Virus record (IMG/VR): IMGVR_UViG_3300025789_000028
Location: 1-64,000 of that record
Source of the DNA: a virus
Strand: one strand, 5' to 3'
DNA: 64,000 nucleotides
Shown: positions 48,001-55,409 of the stretch, in pieces
How the letters are laid out: every line of letters begins with the position of its first letter
Numbering within the stretch: position 1 is the first letter of the stretch
Program-made: the position numbers and the translations under genes
The notes under the pieces: generated by a model
Seen by the model: only the letters and a program-made list of their open reading frames with translations
Told to the model about the DNA's origin: nothing
The model's database searches: none

Positions 48001-48672
48001 ATGATAATACATAGACCTGCAAGTACTAGGGGAAACCCCAGAGCAGATTTTATAAACAGTTATAGAACTTTTAGTTTCCCTAGTTACTATGATAGTCGCT
48101 ATATGAATTTTAGCGACCTTCAAACAATTAATGATGACCGTGTGCAGTATGCTTGGCAAGTGCCATGGCATGAACATAAAAATATGGAAATCTTTGGTTA
48201 TGTAGTTGAAGGTTCTAGTCATCATGTAGACAGTTTAGGTAATGATGTAGAAGTACCTGCAGGGGCAGTTCAGCGTATGAGTAGTGGACGTGGCATAAGT
48301 CACACAGAGGGTAACACAGCAGATACACCCAATCGTTATCTACAGTTATGGATTAGACCTAATGAGTTTGATACTGAACCTAGACATGATTGGCATCAAT
48401 TTACACGTGAAGATAAACTAAACAAGTTTTGCAACATCACAGAGAAGTTACCAATCAAACAAGATGCACGACTACTAGCAGGTATCTTTACAAGTGATTT
48501 TACACACAACCTGGACACTTTGCGAAAATACTATTTGTATGTAGTAACTGGTACACTATCAGTTAACAACATAGATTTGATTGAAGGTGATGGATTAAGT
48601 TTTGTTGATGAATCAGTTATCAACATAACCAATGCAACTGACTCAGAAATAATTTTGTTTGATTTACGATAA
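48001..48672 (+). CDS. Pirin-family cupin protein
   Basis: 223 residues. PWHEHKNMEIFGYVVEG carries the two His of the pirin metal site. SHHVDSLGNDVEVPAGAVQRM then SSGRGISHTEGN holds the distal His and Glu. This is the YhhW/pirin consensus, whose bacterial members can act as quercetinases or redox-sensing regulators. Pirin is unusual in phages, and its role here is unknown. It follows directly after a tail gene and overlaps the methyltransferase by one base. Confidence 0.85.
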   Translation: MIIHRPASTRGNPRADFINSYRTFSFPSYYDSRYMNFSDLQTINDDRVQYAWQVPWHEHKNMEIFGYVVEGSSHHVDSLGNDVEVPAGAVQRMSSGRGISHTEGNTADTPNRYLQLWIRPNEFDTEPRHDWHQFTREDKLNKFCNITEKLPIKQDARLLAGIFTSDFTHNLDTLRKYYLYVVTGTLSVNNIDLIEGDGLSFVDESVINITNATDSEIILFDLR

Positions 48673-49376
48673 TGAATTTTAAATACCCGTCAAATTTAAA
48701 TGCTGATGCTTTGATTGATAAAAGCAATGCATCATCGATGCAAGATTTATTTGTTGTAGCAATGTTTAACGGCAAGCATAACGGCACTTTCTTAGAAATT
48801 GGCGCAAACCATCCTGTTGTTGATAGTAACTGTTATTTGTTAGAATCAGAATTCAATTACTCGGGTACCAGCATAGACTTATATGATACATTTGAAAGAT
48901 TTACAGAACCTTTTTCTTGGAAAGAACTAAGACCTAACACTAACTTTGTGAAGTCTGATGCCAGTACATTTGATTATACATCAATACCCAACTATGTTGA
49001 TTACTTACAAATTGACTTAGATCAACCTAAAATAACCTTTGATGTACTAGAAAGAATTACTAACTCAATAACGTTCGGAGTACTGACACTTGAACACAAT
49101 CTATGGAGGGGTAACTACCTTAACCAAGTGTTACCAAAGAACAAAAATTTATGCGCCGACATTTATAATTACAAGAACAAATGTGCTAGTTTATTAAAAA
49201 AATTAGGTTACACAGTGTTGGTAAACAATGTAGGTTTTGATCAAGATGGGATTTTTCATAGTTATGAAGATTGGTATATAAATCTAAACATTGTTTCTAA
49301 AGAAATTATTGATGCTTACAAATGGATTACATGTGATCATAACGCTAAAGATTTTAAAAAAGTACTGTTTAACTAA
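48672..49376 (+). CDS. FkbM-like SAM methyltransferase
   Basis: 234 residues. GTFLEIGANHPVVDSNCYLL is motif I of FkbM-type methyltransferases (E-I-G-A), with LLESEFNYSG downstream. YVDYLQIDLDQPKITFDVL gives motif IV, and FGVLTLEHNLW the next strand. FkbM enzymes commonly methylate sugar hydroxyls, so it may modify glycans or virion-linked sugars. Overlap with pirin suggests co-translation. Confidence 0.7.
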   Translation: MNFKYPSNLNADALIDKSNASSMQDLFVVAMFNGKHNGTFLEIGANHPVVDSNCYLLESEFNYSGTSIDLYDTFERFTEPFSWKELRPNTNFVKSDASTFDYTSIPNYVDYLQIDLDQPKITFDVLERITNSITFGVLTLEHNLWRGNYLNQVLPKNKNLCADIYNYKNKCASLLKKLGYTVLVNNVGFDQDGIFHSYEDWYINLNIVSKEIIDAYKWITCDHNAKDFKKVLFN

Positions 49377-49386
49377 CGTTGCAAAC

Positions 49387-49393
49387 ATAAATA
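49387..49393 (+). promoter_or_regulatory. Late-type ATAAATA promoter
   Basis: ATAAATA, 20 bases before ATG 49414, with TAGGAA between. Confidence 0.6.
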
Positions 49394-49413
49394 TATAATA
49401 TAGGAATAAAATC

Positions 49414-49590
49414 ATGCAAACTTTTCATTTAAACACACCCGAGTCTCAGGCAGTAAGACATACATTCAAGGTAGCTGCACAAGAAAAAAGAATGGCTCTT
49501 AAAAATGCTCCTAAAGTTGCTAGACTGTCAAAGCCTGCAGGAGTAAGTAACAGTACTCCTAGAACGCCTTTTAAGGGTGCAGGCAAATAA
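49414..49590 (+). CDS. Small basic protein, 58 residues
   Basis: MQTFHLNTPESQAVRHTFKV then AAQEKRMALKNAPKVARLSK, Pro/Lys-rich end. TAGGAA Shine-Dalgarno and an upstream late motif make it a likely late product. Charge suggests DNA or capsid-interior binding. Confidence 0.6.
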   Translation: MQTFHLNTPESQAVRHTFKVAAQEKRMALKNAPKVARLSKPAGVSNSTPRTPFKGAGK

Positions 49591-49603
49591 GTAAAAACCT
49601 ACT

Positions 49604-50239
49604 GTGAGATTAAACGAATTTGACTGTACTGGTGAAAAGCCAATAACTGTTTTTTATACGGATGACTCAAACGGCGGAGGTATGACTTTTGCTCAAGACT
49701 TCATACCCACTATAAAAAGATTGTACCCGAACAGAAAATTTGGTAAAGCATTTGACTGGTGTTCTGGAGCAGGATTCATAGGTTTTTCTTTACTATCGCA
49801 CGGGCTATGTGATAGTTTATGTTTAAATGATTTGTTTAGTCCCGATATATATGCAATAAAACAAACCATTGAACACCCAAGTAATAAATTTACAGATAAT
49901 GTTTCTGTTTATTTGTTGAATGATATAGCAAATTTACCAATCAAAGAAATGTTTGATTTAGTGGTGGCAAATCCTCCTCACTATAAATCTTATATTAGTA
50001 CCGGGCATAATTGGAATAGAATAGGTACTGATTTAGATTGGAAAGCGCATAAAAGTTTTTTTAAAAGTATCAAGTCGCACCTAAATCCCAATGCAGTTAT
50101 ATTATTATTGGAAAGCATAGATGATTCTTCAATAAAAGAATTTGAACCTATGATCAATGATGCGGGATTAAGAATAGTAAATATCCATGATAGCACAGGT
50201 GGGTTGTGTTTCATTGAGATACAGGAAAGCCCCAATTAA
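49604..50239 (+). CDS. Class I SAM methyltransferase with NPPH motif
   Basis: 211 residues from a GTG start 14 bases after the previous stop. FDWCSGAGFIGFSLLSHGLC is the SAM-binding motif I. FDLVVANPPHYKSY is the NPPY-type catalytic loop with His in place of Tyr. NPPY enzymes methylate exocyclic amines of bases or glutamine side chains, so DNA, RNA or protein could be the target. No target-recognition domain is present. Confidence 0.7.
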   Translation: MRLNEFDCTGEKPITVFYTDDSNGGGMTFAQDFIPTIKRLYPNRKFGKAFDWCSGAGFIGFSLLSHGLCDSLCLNDLFSPDIYAIKQTIEHPSNKFTDNVSVYLLNDIANLPIKEMFDLVVANPPHYKSYISTGHNWNRIGTDLDWKAHKSFFKSIKSHLNPNAVILLLESIDDSSIKEFEPMINDAGLRIVNIHDSTGGLCFIEIQESPN

Positions 50240-50265
50240 GGGGCCTTACTATTTGCAACATTAAT

Positions 50266-50646
50266 TTAGAATGGTGCGGGTTCGGTAGCTTTAAGAATAT
50301 CTTCAACTGTAGTTGTTGCCTTCTTAGCACGAGCCTTGATAGCTTCCATGCTGGGCTTAGCCTTAGACTTAACTTTAACAGTACCTTTGTTTGCTTCTTT
50401 GACACGATCCTCAATAGCATCGTTAATGGTTGCTTGATCTTCGGCTGAAGCAAATTCAGCACATGTCAACATGTGTTTAAGAGCCTCGATCTTAGTCATC
50501 TCACTGGGCAATTCAATAAATTCACAACGAGTAGCCCCGCCCTTTGTGAATTGCTTAACACGTCGGACCATGTCATCAGTAAAACGAACCTTCGCATTAC
50601 CATTGTGAACAGTGATACCAACAACCTTAAACGTCTGTGCAGTCAT
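50266..50646 (-). CDS. Unknown 126-residue basic protein
   Basis: First of the minus-strand early block by map order. MTAQTFKVVGITVHNGNAKV then RFTDDMVRRVKQFTKGGATR looks like a small beta barrel followed by a Lys/Ala-rich helical tail. GGAG precedes the ATG and an early promoter lies upstream. DNA binding is possible. Confidence 0.65.
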   Translation of the reverse strand: MTAQTFKVVGITVHNGNAKVRFTDDMVRRVKQFTKGGATRCEFIELPSEMTKIEALKHMLTCAEFASAEDQATINDAIEDRVKEANKGTVKVKSKAKPSMEAIKARAKKATTTVEDILKATEPAPF

Positions 50647-50697
50647 AAAATAAAATCTCCAAGAGAGTTAAACAAATGTGCGATATTGCACGATATA

Positions 50698-50726
50698 ATG
50701 ATAACAGAAACGGAATTTATTGTCAA
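50698..50726 (-). promoter_or_regulatory. Early-type promoter
   Basis: Minus-strand TTGACA, 17-base spacer starting ATAAATTCCG, TATCAT. A GTGC/GCAC inverted repeat lies just downstream. Confidence 0.75.
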
Positions 50727-50746
50727 CCACTTCTGTTACCAAAATC

Positions 50747-50893
50747 TTAAATAAGATTAGCCGATTCGCTAATCATGCTTGAGCCGTACATAGCACGGGC
50801 CATTTGATATGCTTGATGGGGGTTGGGAGCCTGAATAGTGATTCGCATGGTACCACCGGCATCATTTCGAACAAGCATCCAATAAGTATACAT
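50747..50893 (-). CDS. Small protein, 48 residues
   Basis: MYTYWMLVRNDAGGTMRITI then QAPNPHQAYQMARAMYGSSM. GAGGAA lies 7 bases before the ATG. The AYQMARAMYG helix and preceding strand suggest a compact alpha/beta fold. A promoter is present at 50981-51009. Confidence 0.65.
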   Translation of the reverse strand: MYTYWMLVRNDAGGTMRITIQAPNPHQAYQMARAMYGSSMISESANLI

Positions 50894-50902
50894 GATATTT
50901 CC

Positions 50903-51013
50903 TCAAGCAGTCAAATAAATTACGTAGATACCAAACAGAAAAAGAATAACAAATGTCAACAATTCTAATTCTGAAATATGAGTATACACCCAAACTTTTA
51001 ATTTGTCAAGCAT
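50903..51013 (-). CDS. Possible small membrane peptide, 36 residues
   Basis: MLDKLKVWVYTHISELELLT then FVILFLFGIYVIYLTA, one membrane helix. AAGG precedes the ATG. A perfect early promoter lies inside the reading frame, so the start codon is absent from transcripts made there; expression would need read-through from upstream. Confidence 0.45.
   Translation of the reverse strand: MLDKLKVWVYTHISELELLTFVILFLFGIYVIYLTA
50981..51009 (-). promoter_or_regulatory. Early-type promoter
   Basis: Minus-strand TTGACA, 17-base spacer with GTTTGGGTG, TATACT. Confidence 0.75.
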
Positions 51014-51024
51014 TTTTTTACCTT

Positions 51025-51450
51025 TTATGCAACAATGTAGGGCTTGTTCCAAGAACCAATGTTGATGTCAACATAGTATGCGGTGTGAAAATAATCCACT
51101 TGTGCATCAGATTCATCGAACCAGTCGGCCGACTTCAATGCCTTCATAGCTTCAGTCAAGAATTCTTTAGCAACACCCGAATAATGTTCATGGAACCAGT
51201 AAGGGTTAATATCCATCGATTGATTCTTGCGAATGTATTCAATTTGATCGGCACGCAACTTGTTGCCATAAATTGTGTTCTTATCGGTTTCGATATAGTT
51301 TTCAATGAAATCAATTGCACCGCTCTTGATGTTCAATGAAATTGTAGAATGATTGCGAACACTAAGGGTACCTTTAACCTTGTACTTTGCAAGAATGGGT
51401 TTCAATGCGATTGCAATCTTAGCCTTTTTGTCTTGATTCATATAAGCCAT
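51025..51450 (-). CDS. Conserved phage protein (MAYMNQ family), 141 residues
   Basis: MAYMNQDKKAKIAIALKPIL then KVKGTLSVRNHSTISLNIKS is a pattern I recall in many phages and plasmids, function unknown. The C-terminal part is aromatic-rich (YFHTAYYVDINIGSWNKPYI). AAAAGGAG and an early promoter support expression. Confidence 0.75.
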   Translation of the reverse strand: MAYMNQDKKAKIAIALKPILAKYKVKGTLSVRNHSTISLNIKSGAIDFIENYIETDKNTIYGNKLRADQIEYIRKNQSMDINPYWFHEHYSGVAKEFLTEAMKALKSADWFDESDAQVDYFHTAYYVDINIGSWNKPYIVA

Positions 51451-51482
51451 TTGTTAACTCCTTTTAATCATTCAATACAAGT

Positions 51483-51511
51483 ATTATATCGCCAAACCGA
51501 TTTATTGTCAA
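51483..51511 (-). promoter_or_regulatory. Early-type promoter
   Basis: TTGACA, 17-base spacer with GTTTGGCGA, TATAAT, then the conserved ACTTGTATTGAATGATTAAA leader. Confidence 0.85.
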
Positions 51512-51516
51512 CCTTT

Positions 51517-51681
51517 TTACTTATTCTTTTCCGATTCTTCAGCCATTTTGCTGATGCCGAGGATCATGACAATAATACCAATAAAACTGAACAGCAAAAT
51601 TTGTGTAACGGTGAGACCTGCATTGTCACTGCCACTAGCAGTAACAAAAAGAATAAAAAATCCAACTAGAAATAACGGCAT
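51517..51681 (-). CDS. Small membrane protein, 54 residues
   Basis: Start at ATG 51681, seven bases after AAAGG; an upstream ATG precedes that Shine-Dalgarno. Two membrane helices (LFLVGFFILFVTASG, ILLFSFIGIIVMILGI) and a charged tail. Early promoter upstream. Confidence 0.65.
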   Translation of the reverse strand: MPLFLVGFFILFVTASGSDNAGLTVTQILLFSFIGIIVMILGISKMAEESEKNK

Positions 51682-51711
51682 AGTATACCTTTCAATCAAT
51701 TTATAAGATAT

Positions 51712-51740
51712 ATTATATAGCCAAATTGATTTATTGTCAA
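51712..51740 (-). promoter_or_regulatory. Early-type promoter
   Basis: TTGACA (containing the stop of the upstream gene), 17-base spacer, TATAAT. Confidence 0.85.
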
Positions 51741-51889
51741 GCCAAATCTATTGGTTTTTTGTGCTTGGGCTTGCGTTTGTAAGCAAGTTTGTTTTCAACA
51801 ATTTTGGGCTTAAAGGGGCTGTTGTTGTCAAACAACATTTTATGTGCCCTATGTTTGGGGCGTTCTATCTTAAATGATAAAGTTTTCAT
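51737..51889 (-). CDS. Small very basic protein, 50 residues
   Basis: MKTLSFKIERPKHRAHKMLF then DNNSPFKPKIVENKLAYKRK, ending PKHKKPIDLA. The KIERPKHR..LFD...PFKPK..AYKRKPKH pattern recurs in phages as I recall. AAGGG and an early promoter precede it. Likely nucleic-acid binding by charge. Confidence 0.7.
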   Translation of the reverse strand: MKTLSFKIERPKHRAHKMLFDNNSPFKPKIVENKLAYKRKPKHKKPIDLA

Positions 51890-51898
51890 AATACCCTT

Positions 51899-51927
51899 AT
51901 TGTATACCCAAATTTATTTTTTGTCAA
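51899..51927 (-). promoter_or_regulatory. Early-type promoter
   Basis: TTGACA, 17-base spacer with ATTTGGGTA, TACAAT. Confidence 0.8.
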
Positions 51928-52135
51928 CCTTTTTAAATTCTTTGTTGACGTAATATTTAATCAATTCACGTTGCATCATGGTGATCAAGTCGCCATGATC
52001 GTTGTCAATGACAAACCGTACAGGGCAATCACCCCATGACCTAGATTCATTAAAACGTGCGAACCACTGCCGATGGTCTTTGTTAGATGGATTGAACACT
52101 ACGTAGGGTCGACCATAAAGAGCAAGTTTAGACAT
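51914..52135 (-). CDS. Conserved phage protein, 73 residues
   Basis: MSKLALYGRPYVVFNPSNKD then HRQWFARFNESRSWGDCPVR and IDNDHGDLITMMQRELIKYY. The RSWG.CPVRF..D.DHGDLI pattern is one I recall as conserved in phages. Function unknown. Its 3' end overlaps the early promoter of the 50-residue protein. Confidence 0.75.
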   Translation of the reverse strand: MSKLALYGRPYVVFNPSNKDHRQWFARFNESRSWGDCPVRFVIDNDHGDLITMMQRELIKYYVNKEFKKVDKK

Positions 52136-52143
52136 ATGTATCC

Positions 52144-52449
52144 TTAAATTTTAAATGAAACGTTTTTGACAGATTTAATTGTAAAACTACGCCACTCATT
52201 CTTTTCCAAGTCAAACACACGCATACTGGTAGTACTTTCCTTGCGAGGTGTTGCATCTTCTTTTAGTTCTACTTTTGGTAGTTTGCTTTCTTCAAGTGTG
52301 CATTCCATAACACGTTCAGTACCATCCTTCTTAGTAAAGGTTACCGTTGCTGGGCCTACCTTTAACATTGACTTAAGCCATGGACCAAACTGTTCCCAAT
52401 CACTATCAGTCATGTTTGGTTTTAGTTGAGGATTTTCACTTACTTTCAT
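52144..52449 (-). CDS. WYL_2 (DUF2693-like) Sm-like protein
   Basis: 101 residues. ATG 52449 is chosen because it lies inside the end of the upstream gene. KVGPATVTFTKKDGTERVME then CTLEES and STTSMRVFDLEKNEWRSFTI fit the SH3/Sm-like barrel called WYL_2 in Pfam. Members are frequent in T4-like phages and may bind nucleic acid or ligands. The role is unknown. Confidence 0.7.
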   Translation of the reverse strand: MKVSENPQLKPNMTDSDWEQFGPWLKSMLKVGPATVTFTKKDGTERVMECTLEESKLPKVELKEDATPRKESTTSMRVFDLEKNEWRSFTIKSVKNVSFKI

Positions 52450-52894
52450 TTTGCTCACTCCATGTTGTAAAAAAGTTTTTGATTTTTGTTTCTTCATCCC
52501 ACTCACTACCATATTCATTGCGTTCATCACACAATTTCAATGCCTCTTCTTTAGACACCGTACGGTGATTGAGGATAATATCAGTTGGGCGCAAATGCTC
52601 TTGACTGAATTCTTTTGCTTGTTCCATTGTTACTGTGTCTAATGCATACTCAGTTTTACCTGCAGGCACTTCAACCATGTATGTAACTTTGAATTGACTT
52701 AGTGCTTCAACCAATACCCATTCTGTTTTTTCTTTTTTAGTCAAACTATAACTCCCATCACCGAGGTCTGTCCAAACAATATCGTCTCCTTCAGCCCATC
52801 CTGTTTCTTTTAAAAGATCATCAGGAAATTGAATGATTGCATCTCCTGTTTTAGGATCTTCCTCTACATCTAGTGTCCAAGATTTTTTACTCAT
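52436..52894 (-). CDS. AbrB-like N-terminal domain protein, 152 residues
   Basis: The first 55 residues (WTLDVEEDPKTGDAIIQFPD then DLLKETGWAEGDDIVW) are an AbrB/MazE-like hairpin, also present at 32091. The rest is a second alpha/beta domain (FKVTYMVEVPAGKTEYALDT). Such fusions occur in T4-like phages as I recall. It could be a regulator. It overlaps both neighbours. Confidence 0.65.
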   Translation of the reverse strand: MSKKSWTLDVEEDPKTGDAIIQFPDDLLKETGWAEGDDIVWTDLGDGSYSLTKKEKTEWVLVEALSQFKVTYMVEVPAGKTEYALDTVTMEQAKEFSQEHLRPTDIILNHRTVSKEEALKLCDERNEYGSEWDEETKIKNFFTTWSEQNESK

Positions 52895-53190
52895 TGTGTT
52901 AGCATCCTAAATAAACCAATGCTGTCAATAGTTACTAAAAGGCCGTAGTTAGCCAACATGCCAAACGATTTCCTGCTATAAGCGCACCAACCGTACATAG
53001 CACAACCAGTAATCCACACAGGATAAAGAATAATGAGAGGGGGATTGGGTGCAGTGGCGGCCATCGTAATACTACAGCCAACGCTGATACCCCAAGCCAA
53101 TACTTCGACAAAAAACCTAAACGGATGCGTTTTGTAATCATCTTTAATCCAGCTAAAAATTCCATATAATAAATCATTCATGTTTGTCAA
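52891..53190 (-). CDS. Conserved membrane protein, 99 residues
   Basis: IKDDYKTHPFRFFVEVLAWG then ISVGCSITMAATAPNPPLII and LYPVWITGCAMYGWCAYSRK. Three hydrophobic segments. Resembles a small membrane protein I recall from T4-like phages. ATGA overlap with the next gene and 17-base overlap with the previous one. Confidence 0.7.
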   Translation of the reverse strand: MTNMNDLLYGIFSWIKDDYKTHPFRFFVEVLAWGISVGCSITMAATAPNPPLIILYPVWITGCAMYGWCAYSRKSFGMLANYGLLVTIDSIGLFRMLTQ

Positions 53191-53680
53191 TCATTGTTTG
53201 TAGAATATCTTCTACAAGTTGGTTTACTGTGATATCACGTTTGTGAGCCTCTTTAAACAAATCCAACAATAAATCATCTTCAAGGTCTAATTCAATTTGA
53301 ACACGGTTGTCAAATGTTTTGCCGTTCATAATAGCCCTAGCCTTTTCAAAAAAATCTTGTTTAACTTCAAGGTCTACAAACTCAACATCATCATAGGCAA
53401 CACGATATTTGTGATTGCGTTCTACAGCTTCCTTTAAATATGCGTCAAAGTATTCAACATTGAACCAACGATAGGGTCTAGATTTAGAATCACCTAACTC
53501 TCTTACCCACACTTCTGCCTCATATACTGTTTGATCCAATGTGTCAAAAACAATACTACCGCTACCGTATTCAGTTTCAAATTCTAAAAAACGTGCGTGA
53601 TCACCATAGCAGTGCCATAGATAATCTGCGCCACCGGTAATCTTGTATTCAAATGCTTCAATAACTTCTTGTAGGGTCAT
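53174..53680 (-). CDS. Protein with a ribbon-helix-helix-like C-terminus, 168 residues
   Basis: ATG 53680 is chosen because GGAG lies 7-10 bases before it; the upstream ATG includes that GGAG. The N-terminal 80 residues hold KITGGADYLWHCYGDHARFL. The last 40 (VQIELDLEDDLLLDLFKEAH then KRDITVNQLVEDIL) match a ribbon-helix-helix fold, suggesting a dimeric DNA-binding regulator. It has its own promoter. Confidence 0.65.
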   Translation of the reverse strand: MTLQEVIEAFEYKITGGADYLWHCYGDHARFLEFETEYGSGSIVFDTLDQTVYEAEVWVRELGDSKSRPYRWFNVEYFDAYLKEAVERNHKYRVAYDDVEFVDLEVKQDFFEKARAIMNGKTFDNRVQIELDLEDDLLLDLFKEAHKRDITVNQLVEDILQTMIDKHE

Positions 53681-53703
53681 GCTATGCTCCAATTAATATG
53701 TAC

Positions 53704-53732
53704 AGTATACTATGGGTTTGATTTTAGCACAA
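53704..53732 (-). promoter_or_regulatory. Promoter for the RHH-like gene
   Basis: Minus-strand TTGTGC, 17-base spacer, TATACT. Confidence 0.5.
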
Positions 53733-53734
53733 TA

Positions 53735-53761
53735 GAAACGGTCACATTGTAGGACCGTTTC
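53735..53761 (-). terminator. Stem-loop at the end of the phosphoesterase gene
   Basis: GAAACGGTC and GACCGTTTC pair over 9 bp around a 9-base loop. The T-run is weak in both directions. It overlaps the last codons of the minus-strand gene. Confidence 0.55.
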
Positions 53762-54344
53762 CATTCTTAAAGCCCACAGTTCCACCTTCTGCCTCGATGC
53801 GCTTGATCACATCCTCAAATAAGATGGGCGTAAAGTCGGTTTGTTCCACGCATACGCAATGATAACGTGTGTCAATTTCATCACTATATAAGATAGAACC
53901 AGTTTTAGCATCTACACCACGTGCCTTCTTTACACGACCACTGTGTAAGTGACCATGGATGTTGACACCAAAACGCCCTAAACTTGCCTCATGTAATGGG
54001 ATATGACTTAAAATCATACCGTTCATGACATGATAGGCACGTAATTCACGGAAGTGTTCACGATATTCCTCATCACGGAAGATATCATGGTTACCGCGGA
54101 TTAAGACCTTGTCACCGTTTAATCTGTGCAAGATGCTTAATGACTTGCGGTTGATAACAACATCGCCTAAGTGATAAACTTTATCGTTAGGCCTAACTCG
54201 GTCGTTCCAACGCTTGACCATTTCTTCATCCATTTCATCTGGATCAGTCCATGGCCTAATCTTAGTGACTCCGTCACTTTCTGTGAATTTACACACTCCG
54301 GCATGACCGAAATGTGTGTCACTTGTTAAAAATACACTTGGCAT
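53742..54344 (-). CDS. Metallophosphoesterase, intact active site
   Basis: 200 residues. SDTHFGHAGV, YHLGDVV, IRGNHDIFR, LSHIPLHE and NIHGHLHSGR are the complete metal motifs. This subtype is common in phages and resembles YfcE-like phosphodiesterases. A shared transcript with the GIY-YIG gene (3-base gap) is likely. Confidence 0.85.
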   Translation of the reverse strand: MPSVFLTSDTHFGHAGVCKFTESDGVTKIRPWTDPDEMDEEMVKRWNDRVRPNDKVYHLGDVVINRKSLSILHRLNGDKVLIRGNHDIFRDEEYREHFRELRAYHVMNGMILSHIPLHEASLGRFGVNIHGHLHSGRVKKARGVDAKTGSILYSDEIDTRYHCVCVEQTDFTPILFEDVIKRIEAEGGTVGFKNGNGPTM

Positions 54345-54347
54345 ATT

Positions 54348-54689
54348 TTATCCTTTCTTGCAAAATGTGTTAAGTGCAGGCTTCAATGTGTTGATTAAAT
54401 ACGTTTCACGCTGATGAGCCTCAGCCTTACCACGTACAACTTCAACGATACTATAGGTAAACGATTCAACGCCATGCTCTCTAATAGAACGGCTCAAGCC
54501 CCAATCCTTATCCTCAGCATACGCACGTTGAATGTGCTTTTGAACTCTACGGTGTGCTGTACGACGGGCATTACCTCCGTAACTCAATACAGTTAATCCA
54601 ATGTACTCTTGACCGGTCACGATATTACGCAACAAGTAAATTACTTGATTACGATCTGACCTACGTTTACGTGTACTTTTCGAATTCAT
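54348..54689 (-). CDS. GIY-YIG endonuclease
   Basis: 113 residues. VIYLLRNIVTGQEYIGLT is the GIY-YIG core, AHRRVQKHIQRA provides Arg, and AEAHQRETYLINTLKPALN the catalytic Glu and closing helix. There is no separate DNA-binding module, so it is either a minimal homing endonuclease or a repair/restriction nuclease. The predicted promoter starts transcription at the ATG, giving a leaderless mRNA. Confidence 0.85.
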   Translation of the reverse strand: MNSKSTRKRRSDRNQVIYLLRNIVTGQEYIGLTVLSYGGNARRTAHRRVQKHIQRAYAEDKDWGLSRSIREHGVESFTYSIVEVVRGKAEAHQRETYLINTLKPALNTFCKKG

Positions 54690-54695
54690 ACATGT

Positions 54696-54724
54696 ATTAT
54701 ATGCCCAAAACCATTTAAAGTCAA
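54696..54724 (-). promoter_or_regulatory. Early-type promoter
   Basis: TTGACT, 17-base spacer with TTTTGGGCA, TATAAT ending 7 bases before ATG 54689. Confidence 0.8.
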
Positions 54725-54760
54725 CCTACTTTTGTTGTTTTTTTGCAACAATTTTCTCGC

Positions 54761-54768
54761 TATAAATA
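54761..54768 (+). promoter_or_regulatory. Late-type TATAAATA promoter
   Basis: Perfect TATAAATA, 5 bases before ATG 54774. Confidence 0.65.
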
Positions 54769-54773
54769 TCAGT

Positions 54774-55409
54774 ATGGCATCATTAACCGATTTTATCACG
54801 CATTGGGGAGAAATAGTTGAACTAGATTTTCCTAAAATGGATTTGAATAAAGTAAAAGACATACTAGACAAGCATCCAGGTTGGAAATATTATCAGCCAC
54901 ATAAACCGGGATATAATCGTTATGGATTAAGTGTTACCAGTTTAGATGGCAATTTCTCAGGGGAACCTGATTTATTTAGTTTACGTGAATATCAAAAGAT
55001 GACAGGTAAATCATATAATGAAATTGATTTTAAAAACAGAACTAACTTAGTACAGTTTATTCCTGAATTAAATGATTTTCTAGATTTTTGGGAACCCAAT
55101 TTAGGTCGTACACATTTCTTAAGATTAGATAAAGGTGGATTCTTTCCACCGCATCGTGATAATGGTGCAATAGTTAATGTACCTACATTTAGAATATTAG
55201 TACCTATATATAATTTTGGTATTAATGATATGAAATGGATTCAGGAAGAGAAAGTAATTCGGTTTGATTTAGGTGCTACTTACTTTGTTAATACTAGTAG
55301 ACTACATAGTCTATTCAGTTTTGTTGACAATTGTTTAATGCTCGTATTAAATGTAAATGTCAATGATTATATTTTAGATAAAATGGTTAAGAAAATTGTC
55401 GCACTTTAA
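54774..55409 (+). CDS. 2OG-Fe(II) oxygenase-like protein
   Basis: 211 residues from ATG 54774; an in-frame ATG further upstream lies before the late motif. GRTHFLRLDKGGFFPPHRDN gives the HxD iron ligands, VPTFRILVPIYNFG the following strand, and ATYFVNTSRLHSLFSFVDNC the distal His. The layout suits an aspartyl/asparaginyl-hydroxylase-type dioxygenase. Its end overlaps the PP-loop gene by 14 bases, suggesting joint action. Confidence 0.7.
   Translation: MASLTDFITHWGEIVELDFPKMDLNKVKDILDKHPGWKYYQPHKPGYNRYGLSVTSLDGNFSGEPDLFSLREYQKMTGKSYNEIDFKNRTNLVQFIPELNDFLDFWEPNLGRTHFLRLDKGGFFPPHRDNGAIVNVPTFRILVPIYNFGINDMKWIQEEKVIRFDLGATYFVNTSRLHSLFSFVDNCLMLVLNVNVNDYILDKMVKKIVAL

Noticed and set aside
49990-50235. 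Minus-strand ORF of 81 residues
   Set aside because: It lies entirely antisense to the NPPH methyltransferase and has no motif or ribosome-binding site.
54686-54871. Minus-strand ORF of 61 residues upstream of the GIY-YIG gene
   Set aside because: It overlaps the early promoter and the plus-strand oxygenase start; no conserved features.
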